Below, in pieces: positions 7,676 to 17,146 of a DNA stretch of 64,000 nt. The DNA comes from Gp13-AA77 sp035578005 (GTDB lineage Bacteria > Acidobacteriota > Terriglobia > UBA7540), in contig DATJYK010000162.1 of assembly GCA_035578005.1 (NCBI GenBank), positions 9,515 to 73,514 of the forward strand. The letters are read 5' to 3'. A program made the position numbers and the translations under genes. Position 1 is the stretch's first letter, and every line of letters starts with the position of its first letter. The notes under the pieces were generated by a model. The model worked only from the letters and a program-made list of their open reading frames with translations. It did no database searches and was not told the DNA's origin.

Positions 7676-8245
7676 ATGCCGGGCCATGGCTCGAGGTATC
7701 GACGTGTTGTTGTGAGCGGAGCAGCGCTAGCGGTGACCGCCTGTGTTCTGATGTCGCTGAGTGTCAAAACCATAGCGGCGGAGGACTCAGGCTTTCACTT
7801 CACGAGTGCGTCTTTCCAGGCCAACGGCGACATTCCGCCCCGCTTCACTTGCAGCGGCGACGATCTCTCACCGGCGCTGGCGTGGATAGATCCCCCGGCC
7901 GGCACGCAGAGCTTCGCCTTGATCGCGGACGACCCCGATGCACCGGGGGGCGTATTTAGTCATTGGGTGCTTTACGACCTCCCCGCGGGCACCCACGAGT
8001 TGCCGGAGGGCGTCCCGCGCACTCCTGACCCTGAAGGCGGGCGGCAAGGACGAAACGATTTTGACAAGATTGGCTACAGCGGCCCGTGTCCACCCCCCGG
8101 CAGCCCCCACCGGTATTCTTTCCGCCTCTACGCGCTCGACAAGAAACTGAATCTGCGAGGCGGAGCTTCCAAGAGTGAGCTGGAGCGCGCCCTGAAGGGC
8201 CACATTTTGGCGCAAGCGGAATTGACGGGCCATTTCAGAAGATAG
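7676..8245 (+). CDS. YbhB/YbcL family (PEBP-like) protein, exported
   Basis: 189 residues from the ATG at 7676, which has CGGAGG five bases upstream; an ATG at 7655 lacks such a site. A signal peptide (about 8-36, VVVSGAALAVTACVLMSLSV) precedes the conserved domain: FTCSGDDLSPALAW, FALIADDPDAPGGVFSHWVLYDLPAG, RNDFDKIGYSGPCPPPGSPHRYSFRLYALD. These are the D-P-D and G-P-P-H-R ligand-pocket motifs of phosphatidylethanolamine-binding proteins. Bacterial YbhB/YbcL proteins have no settled function. The export signal suggests a periplasmic location. Monocistronic in appearance. Confidence 0.88.
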   Translation: MPGHGSRYRRVVVSGAALAVTACVLMSLSVKTIAAEDSGFHFTSASFQANGDIPPRFTCSGDDLSPALAWIDPPAGTQSFALIADDPDAPGGVFSHWVLYDLPAGTHELPEGVPRTPDPEGGRQGRNDFDKIGYSGPCPPPGSPHRYSFRLYALDKKLNLRGGASKSELERALKGHILAQAELTGHFRR

Positions 8246-8352
8246 GCTCTTTAGCTATCCTCAACCACTCGAATCACCTGCTGCGGCTCGACGAATTCCT
8301 TCCGCTGACGCCAGATTGTGCAGCTTCTCCTGCCGGAAGACAGCCACCGGTC

Positions 8353-9270
8353 TCAGTTACAGCAAGGCTGGCTCCAACCCTTGGCGCCGCGATTGTCGGC
8401 GGCGAGCGCGAACGGGCGCGACTCCACTCCGTTGCGGGCGAGCAACTCTCGGATGGCTTCAGCCACCACGAGAGCGTTGCCACGCACAAAGGCCAGGATC
8501 GACGGCCCGGCGCCGCTGAGGCAGACGCCGAGCACGTTGGGATAGGTGAATCGCAGCGCCTCGGTCAAGCCGGGCACCAGCGCGGAACGATAAGGTTGGT
8601 GCCAGCGGTCATCGAACATCTCACGCTGAAAACTGGTGTGGCCGGAAAAGAACTGCGCCACCATCGCCGCCGCCCGTTGCAAGTTGTGGACGGCATCGAC
8701 TCGGGAGTAAGCGTCCGGAAGCGCTTCGCGCGCCTTCTCAGTAGGCACGGCGTAGTTGGGGACCACGAGTGCAAATTGAAGGCTCTCCGGAACCGGACAG
8801 GAATAGGCAATCACGCGGTCTTGCGTCTGAGCCGCCAGCGTGAAACCGCCTTCCCAGGCGGCTGCGACATTGTCGGGATGGCCCTCGCGGCGGGTTGCGA
8901 GTGAAATGATCTCTTCGTCGAAAAGATTGTGATCGGCGAGCCAGCGCGAAGCAGAGAGGGCAGCTACGATGGCCGCCGCGCTCGAACCCAGACCGACGCC
9001 CACCGGAATGCGGTTGACGATCTCGAGATCAAATCCCTTCTTGATGCCCCACGCATCGAGCGTTTCGCAGATGGTGCGGCTAATGAGGTTGCTCTCGTCG
9101 CAAGGCACTCGCTCCGGCGTTTCACCGTCGTACTTTACGGTGATTCTGCCGTCCTTGCGGGATTTCACCACCACGTCAAGATAGAGACCCAACGCCAGGG
9201 CGCCGCAGTCAAACAAGCAGCCAAGATTGGCACTCGTGGCAGGCACGCGTACCGAGACGCTATCCGGCAT
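8353..9270 (-). CDS. thrB: Homoserine kinase
   Basis: 305 residues. A GHMP-kinase: the N-terminal VRVPATSANLGCLFD motif, the ATP-binding loop PVGVGLGSSAAAIVAAL (about 89-105) and a C-terminal GVCLSGAGPSILAF motif are all present. It phosphorylates L-homoserine to O-phosphohomoserine, the substrate of threonine synthase encoded immediately upstream. The ATG at 9270 is chosen because it starts right at the conserved strand and has AGGTG before it; a TTG at 9300 would begin in a repeat. It forms an operon with thrC behind a SAM-I riboswitch. Confidence 0.93.
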   Translation of the reverse strand: MPDSVSVRVPATSANLGCLFDCGALALGLYLDVVVKSRKDGRITVKYDGETPERVPCDESNLISRTICETLDAWGIKKGFDLEIVNRIPVGVGLGSSAAAIVAALSASRWLADHNLFDEEIISLATRREGHPDNVAAAWEGGFTLAAQTQDRVIAYSCPVPESLQFALVVPNYAVPTEKAREALPDAYSRVDAVHNLQRAAAMVAQFFSGHTSFQREMFDDRWHQPYRSALVPGLTEALRFTYPNVLGVCLSGAGPSILAFVRGNALVVAEAIRELLARNGVESRPFALAADNRGAKGWSQPCCN

Positions 9271-9296
9271 GCGGCACCTGCGCTGCGAGAACAGTG

Positions 9297-9330
9297 GCAA
9301 GTGACAAGTGACGAGTGACGAGAAGGCTCC
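9297..9330. repeat. Short heptamer repeat between thrC and thrB
   Basis: Degenerate 7-mers CAAGTGA, CAAGTGA, CGAGTGA, CGAGAAG fill most of the 84-bp gap between the two genes. They are the same type as the arrays in and around mrfA and at the start of the gene ending at 22816. Confidence 0.7.
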
Positions 9331-9354
9331 GCTCTCTTCTCACCTGTTGCCGTT

Positions 9355-10605
9355 TCATTGGGCTGCGACCCCTTCCAGCAGGCACTGTTCCTCAAATTCC
9401 TCCAGCTTCGGACGGATGGTGATACTTTCCGCCAGGCTGCCGTTCACGGCGCCGATCGTCTTGAGTCCGTTGCCGGTAATTACCAGCACCAAAGGCTTGT
9501 CGGCATCAATTCGCCCCGCGCGCAGCAGCTTGCGCGCCACGCCAACGGTTACGCCTCCGGCCGTCTCGGTGAAGATGCCCTCGGTTTCTGCCAGCAAACG
9601 GATGCCGTCTACAATCTCATCGTCGCTTGCGTCCTCGCCCGCGCCGCCCGATTGCAGAATGGCTTTCACAGCATAAGGTCCGTCGGCGGGATTGCCGATG
9701 GCGAGTGACTTGGCGATGGTGTGCGGCTTCTGAGGTTGGATCTCAGTGGTGCCCAGCTTGGCGGCCGTCGAAATCGGCGAGCAACCGGTGGCCTGCGCCC
9801 CGAAAAACCGCGGACGGTCTCCGTCCGGCGTTACCCATCCGAGCTGACCGAGCTCAGAGAAGGCTTTCGAAATCTTAGTGATCAGCGCGCCGCCGGCCAT
9901 TGGCACCACGATGTTTTCCGGCAGTCGCCATCCGAGTTGCTCGGCGATCTCGTAACCCACCGTCTTCGAACCCTCGGCATAATAGGAGCGTAGGTTGACG
10001 TTCACAATGCCCCATTCGTGTTTCTGCGCGATCTCGGAGCACAGCCGGTTCACCTGGTCATAAGTGCCTTGAATCTTCACCAACGTTGCGCCATAAACCT
10101 GAGTGGCTACAATCTTCTCGTTTTCGAGATCTGCCGGGACGAAAATAAATGTCTTGAAGCCGCCGGCGGCGGCATGCGCGGCCACGGCGTTGGCGAGATT
10201 TCCGGTGGACGAGCAGCCTACCGTATCAAAGCCAAATTCGCGCGCCTTGCTGAGCGCCACGGCCACAACGCGGTCCTTGAACGAAAGCGTGGGGTGGTTC
10301 ACCGCGTCGTTCTTGATGTAGAGTTCCCGCGCTCCCAGTGCGCGAGCAAGACGAGGCGCGGCCACCAGCGGCGTGTATCCGGTCTCGCGGCCAACCGTGG
10401 GCTCGCCAGCAAGCGGCAGAAGCTCACGGTAACGCCACATATTGGCGGGCCGCGAAGCGATCTCATCCCGGCGGAGATCGGCCCATAAACGGGCGTAGTC
10501 GTAAACCGCCTCGAGCGGCGCCCAACATTCTTCGCAGGCCGCGATGGGCGTGTCAGCGTAAGTCCGATCGCACTCGCGGCACTTCAGGTGTAAGAGATAA
10601 CTCAC
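9355..10605 (-). CDS. thrC: Threonine synthase
   Basis: 416 residues from a GTG at 10605, which sits behind a strong AAAGGAGG site; the longer ATG version begins upstream of that site. An N-terminal CREC/CEEC zinc-ribbon-like segment (9-27) precedes the PLP fold. The PLP lysine is in NHPTLSFKDR (K110), followed by CSSTGNLANAVAAHAAAAG-type phosphate-binding residues. It converts O-phosphohomoserine to threonine. It is transcribed first in a thrC-thrB operon whose leader contains a SAM-I riboswitch and a terminator-like hairpin, which is unexpected for a threonine gene. Confidence 0.93.
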   Translation of the reverse strand: MSYLLHLKCRECDRTYADTPIAACEECWAPLEAVYDYARLWADLRRDEIASRPANMWRYRELLPLAGEPTVGRETGYTPLVAAPRLARALGARELYIKNDAVNHPTLSFKDRVVAVALSKAREFGFDTVGCSSTGNLANAVAAHAAAGGFKTFIFVPADLENEKIVATQVYGATLVKIQGTYDQVNRLCSEIAQKHEWGIVNVNLRSYYAEGSKTVGYEIAEQLGWRLPENIVVPMAGGALITKISKAFSELGQLGWVTPDGDRPRFFGAQATGCSPISTAAKLGTTEIQPQKPHTIAKSLAIGNPADGPYAVKAILQSGGAGEDASDDEIVDGIRLLAETEGIFTETAGGVTVGVARKLLRAGRIDADKPLVLVITGNGLKTIGAVNGSLAESITIRPKLEEFEEQCLLEGVAAQ

Positions 10606-10706
10606 ATTGCCTCCTTTGGCGTTTCTGCACCTCATCTGAGTTCCCAATCGGAGTCGCCCGTGAGCAGGTTGGAGATAGCGGCCAGCGAGGAAGGCTTATA
10701 AACTCG

Positions 10707-10738
10707 AAAGCCTCCGCCGCGGGATTGGGGGAGGCTTA
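10707..10738 (-). terminator. Terminator-like hairpin in thrC leader
   Basis: Read on the minus strand, AAGCCTCC pairs with GGAGGCTTT across a 14-nt loop and is followed by CGAGTTT, a weak U tract. Its place between the riboswitch and the thrC ribosome site fits the expression platform of a transcription-terminating switch. Confidence 0.5.
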
Positions 10739-10750
10739 AAGTACTTGCCC

Positions 10751-10860
10751 CTCTCATCTCTCCCGATCGTCGGGTGGGAATTAGCACCTGGCGTTCCGCT
10801 ATTGCGGAACCGGTTGCCGTGGCGTCACAGGGCCTGTCCCTCAGCCACTCTTGATGAGAT
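10751..10860 (-). promoter_or_regulatory. SAM-I riboswitch (S box)
   Basis: On the minus strand the order is P1 (CTCATC at 10858-10853 pairing with GATGAG at 10758-10753), AAGAGTGGCTGAGGGACAGG, CCCTGTGACGCC, CGGCAACC, a GGTTCCGC/GCGGAAC hairpin, GGTGCTAATTCC and the closing P1 strand. These are the hallmark conserved blocks of the S-adenosylmethionine riboswitch (GAGGGA.tGGCCC, GCAACC, GGTGCtAAtTCC). It lies 36 bp after the -10 box of a clear promoter and 145 bp before thrC. High SAM should reduce thrCB expression if the downstream hairpin terminates. Confidence 0.93.
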
Positions 10861-10898
10861 TCAGGGTTACTGAATCGAATATTCGGTTGTAAAACACT

Positions 10899-10927
10899 AG
10901 ACTAAGGCAGCCACAAAGGGTTGTCAA
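10899..10927 (-). promoter_or_regulatory. Sigma70-type promoter for riboswitch-thrC-thrB
   Basis: On the minus strand TTGACA (10927-10922) and TAGTCT (10904-10899) are separated by 17 bp, placing the transcript start about 30 bp before the riboswitch. Confidence 0.65.
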
Positions 10928-11657
10928 GGGCCTTGCCAGAAAAATTTTGAGCTCCAACGTACGCAAACTGACTGGGACGTCGCATCATGAGTTTCCCCAA
11001 GAATCGCGATTGAACGAAAGAGGCTGGTGAGAGGCTGGTGAGCGCTGAGGGGGGAAACAAGGGTGCCGTAAAATCAGAAGTGAACCGGGAACCGAGGACG
11101 AGCGTTTTCTCGCGCAAGTGTAATACCATACCTCCGATACCGTTCGCTGCAGAATTTCTCAAAAATCCCAATTGTCTCTCCCGCCGACCCCCCACATAAC
11201 TCTCCAAACCCTTCATAGATTTAGACATTCCGGGCTGCTACATGCGTTTCTCACTTTTCCCATCTTTCTCTTCAGGCCTCACCGGCAAATGACCGGCTTT
11301 CTCACCTGTAACCGCCACATAACTCCGTACACTACTGATTGCATTGCACATTCCGGGCTGCAACCTGATTTTTCGCCTCACAGCCGGTGTAACCGGTACT
11401 TTTCCAACTGTAACCGTTACTTTGCGGTCGCGTGCTCTGCCACATGCCCGTTGTAACATTGCTGTAACATTGGGCCGGGAGCGGGCTCGCTGATTTCCGG
11501 CTGGCAAGCGAGCCAGAAAACCTCCCAGCCTGGACACCTTCGGGGTCCTGTGTACCACAATGGCGGTGAATCATCAAAACCGTCTCCAGCAACCGACTCC
11601 TGATCCTTGTAGCGTGATAATGTAGCCTACTGCTTGATTTCCCTCTGCCCGGGACCC
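10928..11657. other. Intergenic region with degenerate repeats
   Basis: No gene is supported. 11193-11250 and 11315-11375 are two diverged copies of a unit sharing CACATAACTC and, 33-34 bp later, CATTCCGGGCTGC. After them TGTAAC recurs five times between 11306 and 11468. Read in the thrC direction the unit begins CAGCCCGGAATGT, resembling the CCTGGAATGTTATAGA repeats at 20371-20490. A TGTAGCCTAC motif lies at 11622-11631. Confidence 0.5.
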
Positions 11658-12914
11658 CTATCCAACGTTATCCAAGTTCCCGGCTGAGAGCGAGCACCGT
11701 TTTCGAGAGGCAATCAGGCTCCGCCCAGGCCTGCCCTTCTGCCGCCGCGATTTTTGGGAAGTCCCCAGACTGGTGGGGTTGTAGTTTGACGTAGGGGCGA
11801 GTCTTGTTCCCCCCGGCGGCAACTGCTGCATCACTTCCGGAAACTTCACCATGATGTCGCCCCACGCCATTACCGTTTTTCCCTCTTGCTGGAACAGGCG
11901 CGCCACATCGCCGAGTTGTCGAATGAACAAAGTCGCCGGGTCAGCGGCACCGCGCGCGTCCTTAGCGGCCATTTCAATCTGGAAGGTCTCGTCGAAGCCG
12001 ATGTGAACGAAGGGACTGGGAAACAGTTGCGCGAACTGTTTCGCCCAATCGGCCAGCAGAGGCATCACCCCGGGATTTCGCGGGTCAAACTCGGTGCCGT
12101 GAGCGACATCCGCAAGGCCGCTGTATTTCTCCACCCGGAACAGGTCGTGGAGGTGGCCATAGAGTTCAAGGCACGGAATCACGTCGATGTGGCGCTCGCG
12201 CCCGTAGGCCACGATCCTTCCCACTTCATCCTGGGTGAAACGCCCGCCGGGATTCAGCAGCGGGTAACCCTTCAGCTCTACGCTGGCTTCGTTGTAAAAG
12301 TAATACTGGTTCAGTTTCCATCGCGCCATGAAGTCCAACTGGCGCTTCACCTCGCCTTCCGTGGGAAGCGGCCCGTGGCTCATATCCACCATCGTTCCGC
12401 GGTAGGCCAGCGACGGCCAGTCGTGAATCTCCACTTCGGGAAGCACGGCGTCGCCGTCCTCGCCCTCCACGAGCTGACACATCGTTTGCGCCCCGTAGAA
12501 CAGTCCGGCCGTCGATGACGAGCGAAGTTCGATTGCGTCCTGCTTCGCGGTTATCTTATAGGCTTCACGTGAATCCGGTCCGGGTTGTTCTCCGGGTAGC
12601 GCCAGCGCCCCGACGGCTCCTGTTCGTTCGAGAACAATGGCCCGGCCAGCGGGATTCTGACCGGTGGAAATCGGAACTGAGACGCCGGCGCGAGCTGCCA
12701 GGCAGGCTGACAAGGTTTGGGCGGCGAAAATATCCTGAGCCGCTGGGTCTGCCGGTAGCCGGATCGTGAGGCCCCGCAACGGAATCTGGCCAGCGCCGTA
12801 TCGAATCTCTCGCGGCTGGGGCACCAGCGGGCGGTGCTCAGCAGCGCGCGCCGGCAAAAGCGCGCCGCCGAGGTTCAGCACCATGATGATGAAAAGGAGC
12901 ATGCGCTTGGTCAC
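11658..12914 (-). pseudogene. GH20-type beta-N-acetylhexosaminidase, 3'-truncated
   Basis: 418 codons from a GTG at 12914 (kept rather than the ATG at 12903 because it adds the K/R residues of the signal peptide MTKRMLLFIIMVLNLGG). A GH20b-like N-domain (about 28-165) is followed by the catalytic barrel. The acid/base pair D308-E309 is in FVHIGFDETF, and barrel residues continue to TVMAWGDIMVKFPEVMQQLPPG. At about residue 369 similarity stops abruptly: the remaining 50 codons are basic filler and start with a CGCCCCTACGTCAAA repeat (minus strand, 11785-11799) found twice at 58248-58285. The last barrel strands and active-site tryptophans are missing, so I judge it a decayed gene that once cut terminal N-acetylhexosamine. 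Confidence 0.75.
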
Positions 12915-13350
12915 CCCGATTCCGGACGAGAATCGCGCAGTCGCCGCGCCGGATGCCGTATGACCATGTGAGGATGCGACCTCCGCCCAGACACCGCACG
13001 AAACGTTTCACGACGAGCTCTACTCAACTTGCAGTTACCGGATAATCGATCAACTACATAGATTATTCATTCTTGACAATCAGGTGAAGCCGCTATACAG
13101 GTATAGGATACCTGAGCGAGGCGTGCTGCTTATTTGGCGCATATGCAGGCGCGGCCAGGTTGACGGTTGCGAAATGCTCTGTAGCATCTATATCGTTTCA
13201 GTTGGTCGTCTACTCACCGGCTCAACGTCTTGTTCCCAACTCGAAATATCCTCGCTTTCTGAGACGCGATTGGCTTGAGAAGTTAAAAAGATAAAGGCGG
13301 AAGAAAATGATTTCGCCTACAACGGGATGGGTCTCCAAGGAGAGTCGCAT
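12915..13350. other. Upstream region of TonB receptor
   Basis: 436 bp between the divergent hexosaminidase remnant and the receptor. It contains TTGACAATCAGG at 13073, TCAGGT/ACCTGA inverted hexamers (13080-13085, 13110-13115) and AT-rich sequence at 13040-13080. No gene or terminator was seen. Confidence 0.45.
13073..13099 (+). promoter_or_regulatory. Possible promoter for TonB receptor
   Basis: TTGACA (13073-13078) is followed after 15 bp by TATACA (13094-13099). The first 12 bases (TTGACAATCAGG) match the tRNA-Leu promoter region (CTGACAATCAGG at 18245) except the first base. Both places carry TCAGGT and, 21-24 bp later, ACCTGA. Confidence 0.4.
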
Positions 13351-16300
13351 ATGCAAAAGGCATCTCTGAATTCTCAGTTGGAGCGTCGCTGCGGTTTCTT
13401 TAGGGAAGGCTTCTTCGCAAGAGTCAGCCTCATGTTGCTCGCCTCCCTATTCCTGGTGGCGCTGGCGGGCCGGGCTCAAGACACGGCGACCATCGTGGGC
13501 ACGGTCACCGACACCAGCGGCGCAGTGGTTCCGAACTGTACCGTCACCGTATCCAATCCCGATCGAGGGTTCGTGCGCGTCGTGCAGTCCAACTCAGCGG
13601 GGGAATACGCCGCCGCCAGGATCCCAATCGGGAACTACGTGATAACGGCAGAGATGACGGGCTTTCAGAAGCTGGTGCACTCTGGAATCAGCCTCAACGC
13701 CGGACAGGAGCAACGCGTCGATCTGACCTTGACGGTAGGTCAGGTGGCGCAGCAGATAAGCGTTTCCGGCAACGTGACCAAGGTAGAAACTGAGTCCGCT
13801 ACACTCTCCAGCGTTATCACTTCCAAACAAATCCAGAACCTCACCTTGAACGGACTGAATTTTGGAGCCTTGACCTTTCTGGTCCCAGGGGCGGCCCAGG
13901 ACAACGGCTATTCGGAGGCGCAGCAACTGGGGCACGCGGGCGCCGAGGTCGGCGTATCCTTCAACGGCAATCGGGAAGAGTACAGCCAGTTGGAGTTGGA
14001 TGGCGGCAACAACGCACAAGAAAGTTCTACCTCCATGGGTGGCGCTGTAACGCCCGCGATTGATATGATCGCCGAGTTCCGCATTTCCACGTCGAATTAT
14101 GGCGCTGACGTTGGCCAGCACGCAGGAGCGCTGGTGGAGATCGCCACCAAAGGCGGCACCAAGCAATTCCACGGCGATGCCTATGAGTTCGTGCGCAACG
14201 ACGCCATGGATGCAAACGACTGGTTCGCCAACCAGCAGATTGCGCCCCCGGGGGGTAACGCCCCTAAGACACCCCTGAAGTGGAATATTTTCGGATATAC
14301 CATCGGCGGCCCCTTCTACATTCCCCATCACTACAACACGGACAAGAGCAAAACGTTTTTCTTCTGGTCCCAGGAATGGGCAAGATACCGCCAGGCGTCG
14401 GTGGTGAGCGGCAACGTTCCCACGCCGCAGATGCGGCAGGGAGACTTCAGCCAGTGCGACCCGTCATCGGGCAGTTACGTCCCGCTGCTGGTGGAGCAGG
14501 GTTGCGTGCTGCCGAGTGTCAACGGCGCCCCGGTGGATTCGGTCTCGGTCCACCCCAACGGCGCAGCGTGGTTGAACGGCTTCGTTCCGCTCCCCAACAA
14601 TGGCATTGACGGCTACATCGCAGCTCACAGTGTTCCCACGAATTTCTCGCAGAAGAGCATCCGCGTGGACCAAAACATTAACGATAAGATGTCGCTGTTC
14701 GTTCGGTTCACCAACGACGAGTGGGCCAAGACGGTGGTCCCTGCCCTTTGGAGCGGATCGAGCTACGATTCCACCCAGTCTATCTACGAGGTTCCGGCGA
14801 GGCAGACCGTCCTGCACATCAACAATAACCTCAAGCCCACCCTGTTAAACGAATTCATTATGAGTTACACCGATACTCCCCACTTCATTGCGGTGCAGGC
14901 GGGCCCGGGCAGCCCGGCGCACTCGGTGGACAAGCCCCTCGACCTGGGACGCCTCCACTTTCTTCCCGGCCAACGCGGGCAACCCACAGCTTCCGTCAAT
15001 TTCAGTCGGGGGCGGTACGCCTTTCAGCTTCACCGTGAACAACGGAAATTATCGAGGCGCTTACGACGCTGAGCCCGTTTACACTTGGAGAGACAATATC
15101 GCCTGGAATAGGGGCAGCCACACGTTGAAATTCGGGTTCTTTCTCGAGAAATTTCAGTTGACCGAGCAATTCGGGTTCAACACCCAGGGGTGGTATACAT
15201 TTGCGAACGGCAACGCCGTCACCACCGGTAACGCGCTTGCCGACATGTTCCTGGGCCGAATCGACAACTACCAGGAAGGGACCTTCAACGCCAATGGCGT
15301 CTACACGGGCGGATATGGCGTAGGACACTGGCGCCGTACCGATTTCGAGCCCTATTTCCAGGATGATTGGAAGGTGAGCCCGAGGCTAACCCTGAACTTC
15401 GGTGTGCGCTACTACTGGCTGATTCCTCCACACGACGTCACCAAGCCCACCGTCGATTCCAGCTTTATTCCGTCCCTTTACAATCCTTCGGCCCAGGTAT
15501 TGCCTGGGCCTGACGGACTGTTACATCCGGATCCCGCTACGGGACGAATCTACGACTTTACCAACTTCGGCAACGGCCTGGTAGAGTGCGGCGCCGGGGT
15601 GATTGCCAAAGGCTGCCAGGTGGTCTACTACAAGAACGTTGGACCGCGATTCGGGTTTGCCTTTGATCCCACCGGCTCAGGAAAGATGGCCATTCGCGGC
15701 GGAATCGGCATCTACTATGAAGCCGGAAACGGCAACAACGCCAACACCATCGGCCTCGAGGGGAACGCGCCCACTACGCTCGCGCCGCAGGTCTTTAACC
15801 TGACCACTTACAACTTCAACACCTCGGGCGGATTCGCAGGAGTGGGGCCCACCGGTCTCGGGATGATCCCTTACTATCAGAAAAACCCCGCAATAACCCA
15901 GATGAATCTGAACGTTCAGCGCGAGATCAGGGGAAATAACCTCGTGACCTTCGCTTACGTTGGAACGCTCGGCCGCTACCTGGATAGCGGCCGGAACTTA
16001 GATCAGGTCCCGGTGGGGGTCGGCACCATGAACGTTCCGGCGCTTTCCTCCGGAAATGGAGGTCCGTGCGACGCCTCAGGCAACTGCGACGTGCAACAAC
16101 TCCTGATCAACAACCAGGTGCCTTCGTTCTACTTCGTTCCCTATCAGGGCTATACCTCAATTCGAGTGAAGCAGTTCTCGGCGGTGTCCAGCTACCATGC
16201 TTTCCAGACCGAGTTTCGGCACACCACCGGCTGGGGCCTGACGGCACAGGTTTATTACACCTGGTCCCACATGATCGACAACTCCACCTCCACTTATTTC

Positions 16301-17002
16301 GAAACCGGCGTCGACGACAACTACGACATGAACAGGTGGAAGGGAACTTCGGATTTGAATCGCACCCAGATTTTCGGTGCCAACTACATCTACGCTTTGC
16401 CGTTTTTCCGGAACTCCCACGGGTTTGCCAAGCAGGCTTTGGGAGGATGGAACATCAGCGGCATCACCGCCTTCTTCACCGGCGTGCCGGTTGATTTCGG
16501 TTGCGGAGTGAACGGGTATTCCACCGGGATTGGCACCGGCGTCCGTTGCAACACCGTGGCTCCGCTGAAAATCCAAAAGAGCGTGGTAGACGTTCCTCAG
16601 TTTGGGCCCATGGTGCAGTGGGTGAATCCCGCTGATTTTGCGCAGCCCTTGCAGAGCCAACTGGCGGCCAACGGCCAGCCCGGTATGTTTGGGTACATGG
16701 GCCGCAATGCACTAACCGGTCCGGGCCGCAACAACTGGGACCTGGCGCTGCACAAGGAGTTCGCGCTTCCCTGGCTCAAGGGGGAGCAATCCACTCTTCA
16801 GTTCCGGCTGGAGACCTTTAACACTTTCAATCATCCGCAGTGGAATTACATCAACGTCGGTTGCAACGGGGCTCCCAATGCCGACGGCAGCCTGGCGTTT
16901 GGCCGCACCTGCGGCGGTAATGATTACAACCCCGGAAATGGGACGGTAGGGAGCGCCTGGAATCCACGGAACGTCCAGCTTGCGCTGAAGTTTATCTTTT
17001 AA
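13351..17002 (+). pseudogene. TonB-dependent receptor, Oar-like, with a frameshift
   Basis: The ATG at 13351 (MQKASLNSQL) has AAGGAGAG well spaced before it. A signal peptide (ending near AGRAQ) precedes a carboxypeptidase-regulatory-like domain (ATIVGTVTDTSGAVVPNCTVTV). Then come a plug region (VETESATLSSVITSKQIQNLTLNG, TKGGTKQFHGDAYEFVRNDAMDA) and a long beta-barrel ending in ALKFIF. The frame changes once, between about 14934 and 14960: the reading frame from the start ends at 15072, while barrel sequence (TFFPANAGNPQLPSISVGGG) continues in the +1 frame to 17002. With the shift repaired the protein is about 1215 residues, normal for this family. It could be an assembly error or a fresh mutation. 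Family role: outer-membrane uptake of oligosaccharides or other large substrates. Confidence 0.85.
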
Positions 17003-17029
17003 ACGCGGCGTCAAAATCGGCAGAGTGCC

Positions 17030-17097
17030 TGGGAGCGCGGGCGTCTCGCCCGCAACGGTCAAGAAAGAGAGCGTGCGGCAGGACGCCCGCGCTCCCA
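17030..17097. repeat. Inverted repeat, 16-bp arms
   Basis: TGGGAGCGCGGGCGTC (17030-17045) and its exact complement (17082-17097) surround a 36-bp loop, directly after the receptor stop. It may act as a rho-independent-like hairpin, but no U tract follows. A partial match to its right arm occurs at 56846-56857. Confidence 0.7.
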
Positions 17098-17146
17098 CGA
17101 TGCTGAGGCATTACACTTCAACACCTGGGCAGAAGTGGGGATCCGG

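Noticed and set aside
10902..11228. 108-codon minus-strand open frame upstream of thrC
   Set aside because: Overlaps the promoter and the degenerate repeats; no domain features.
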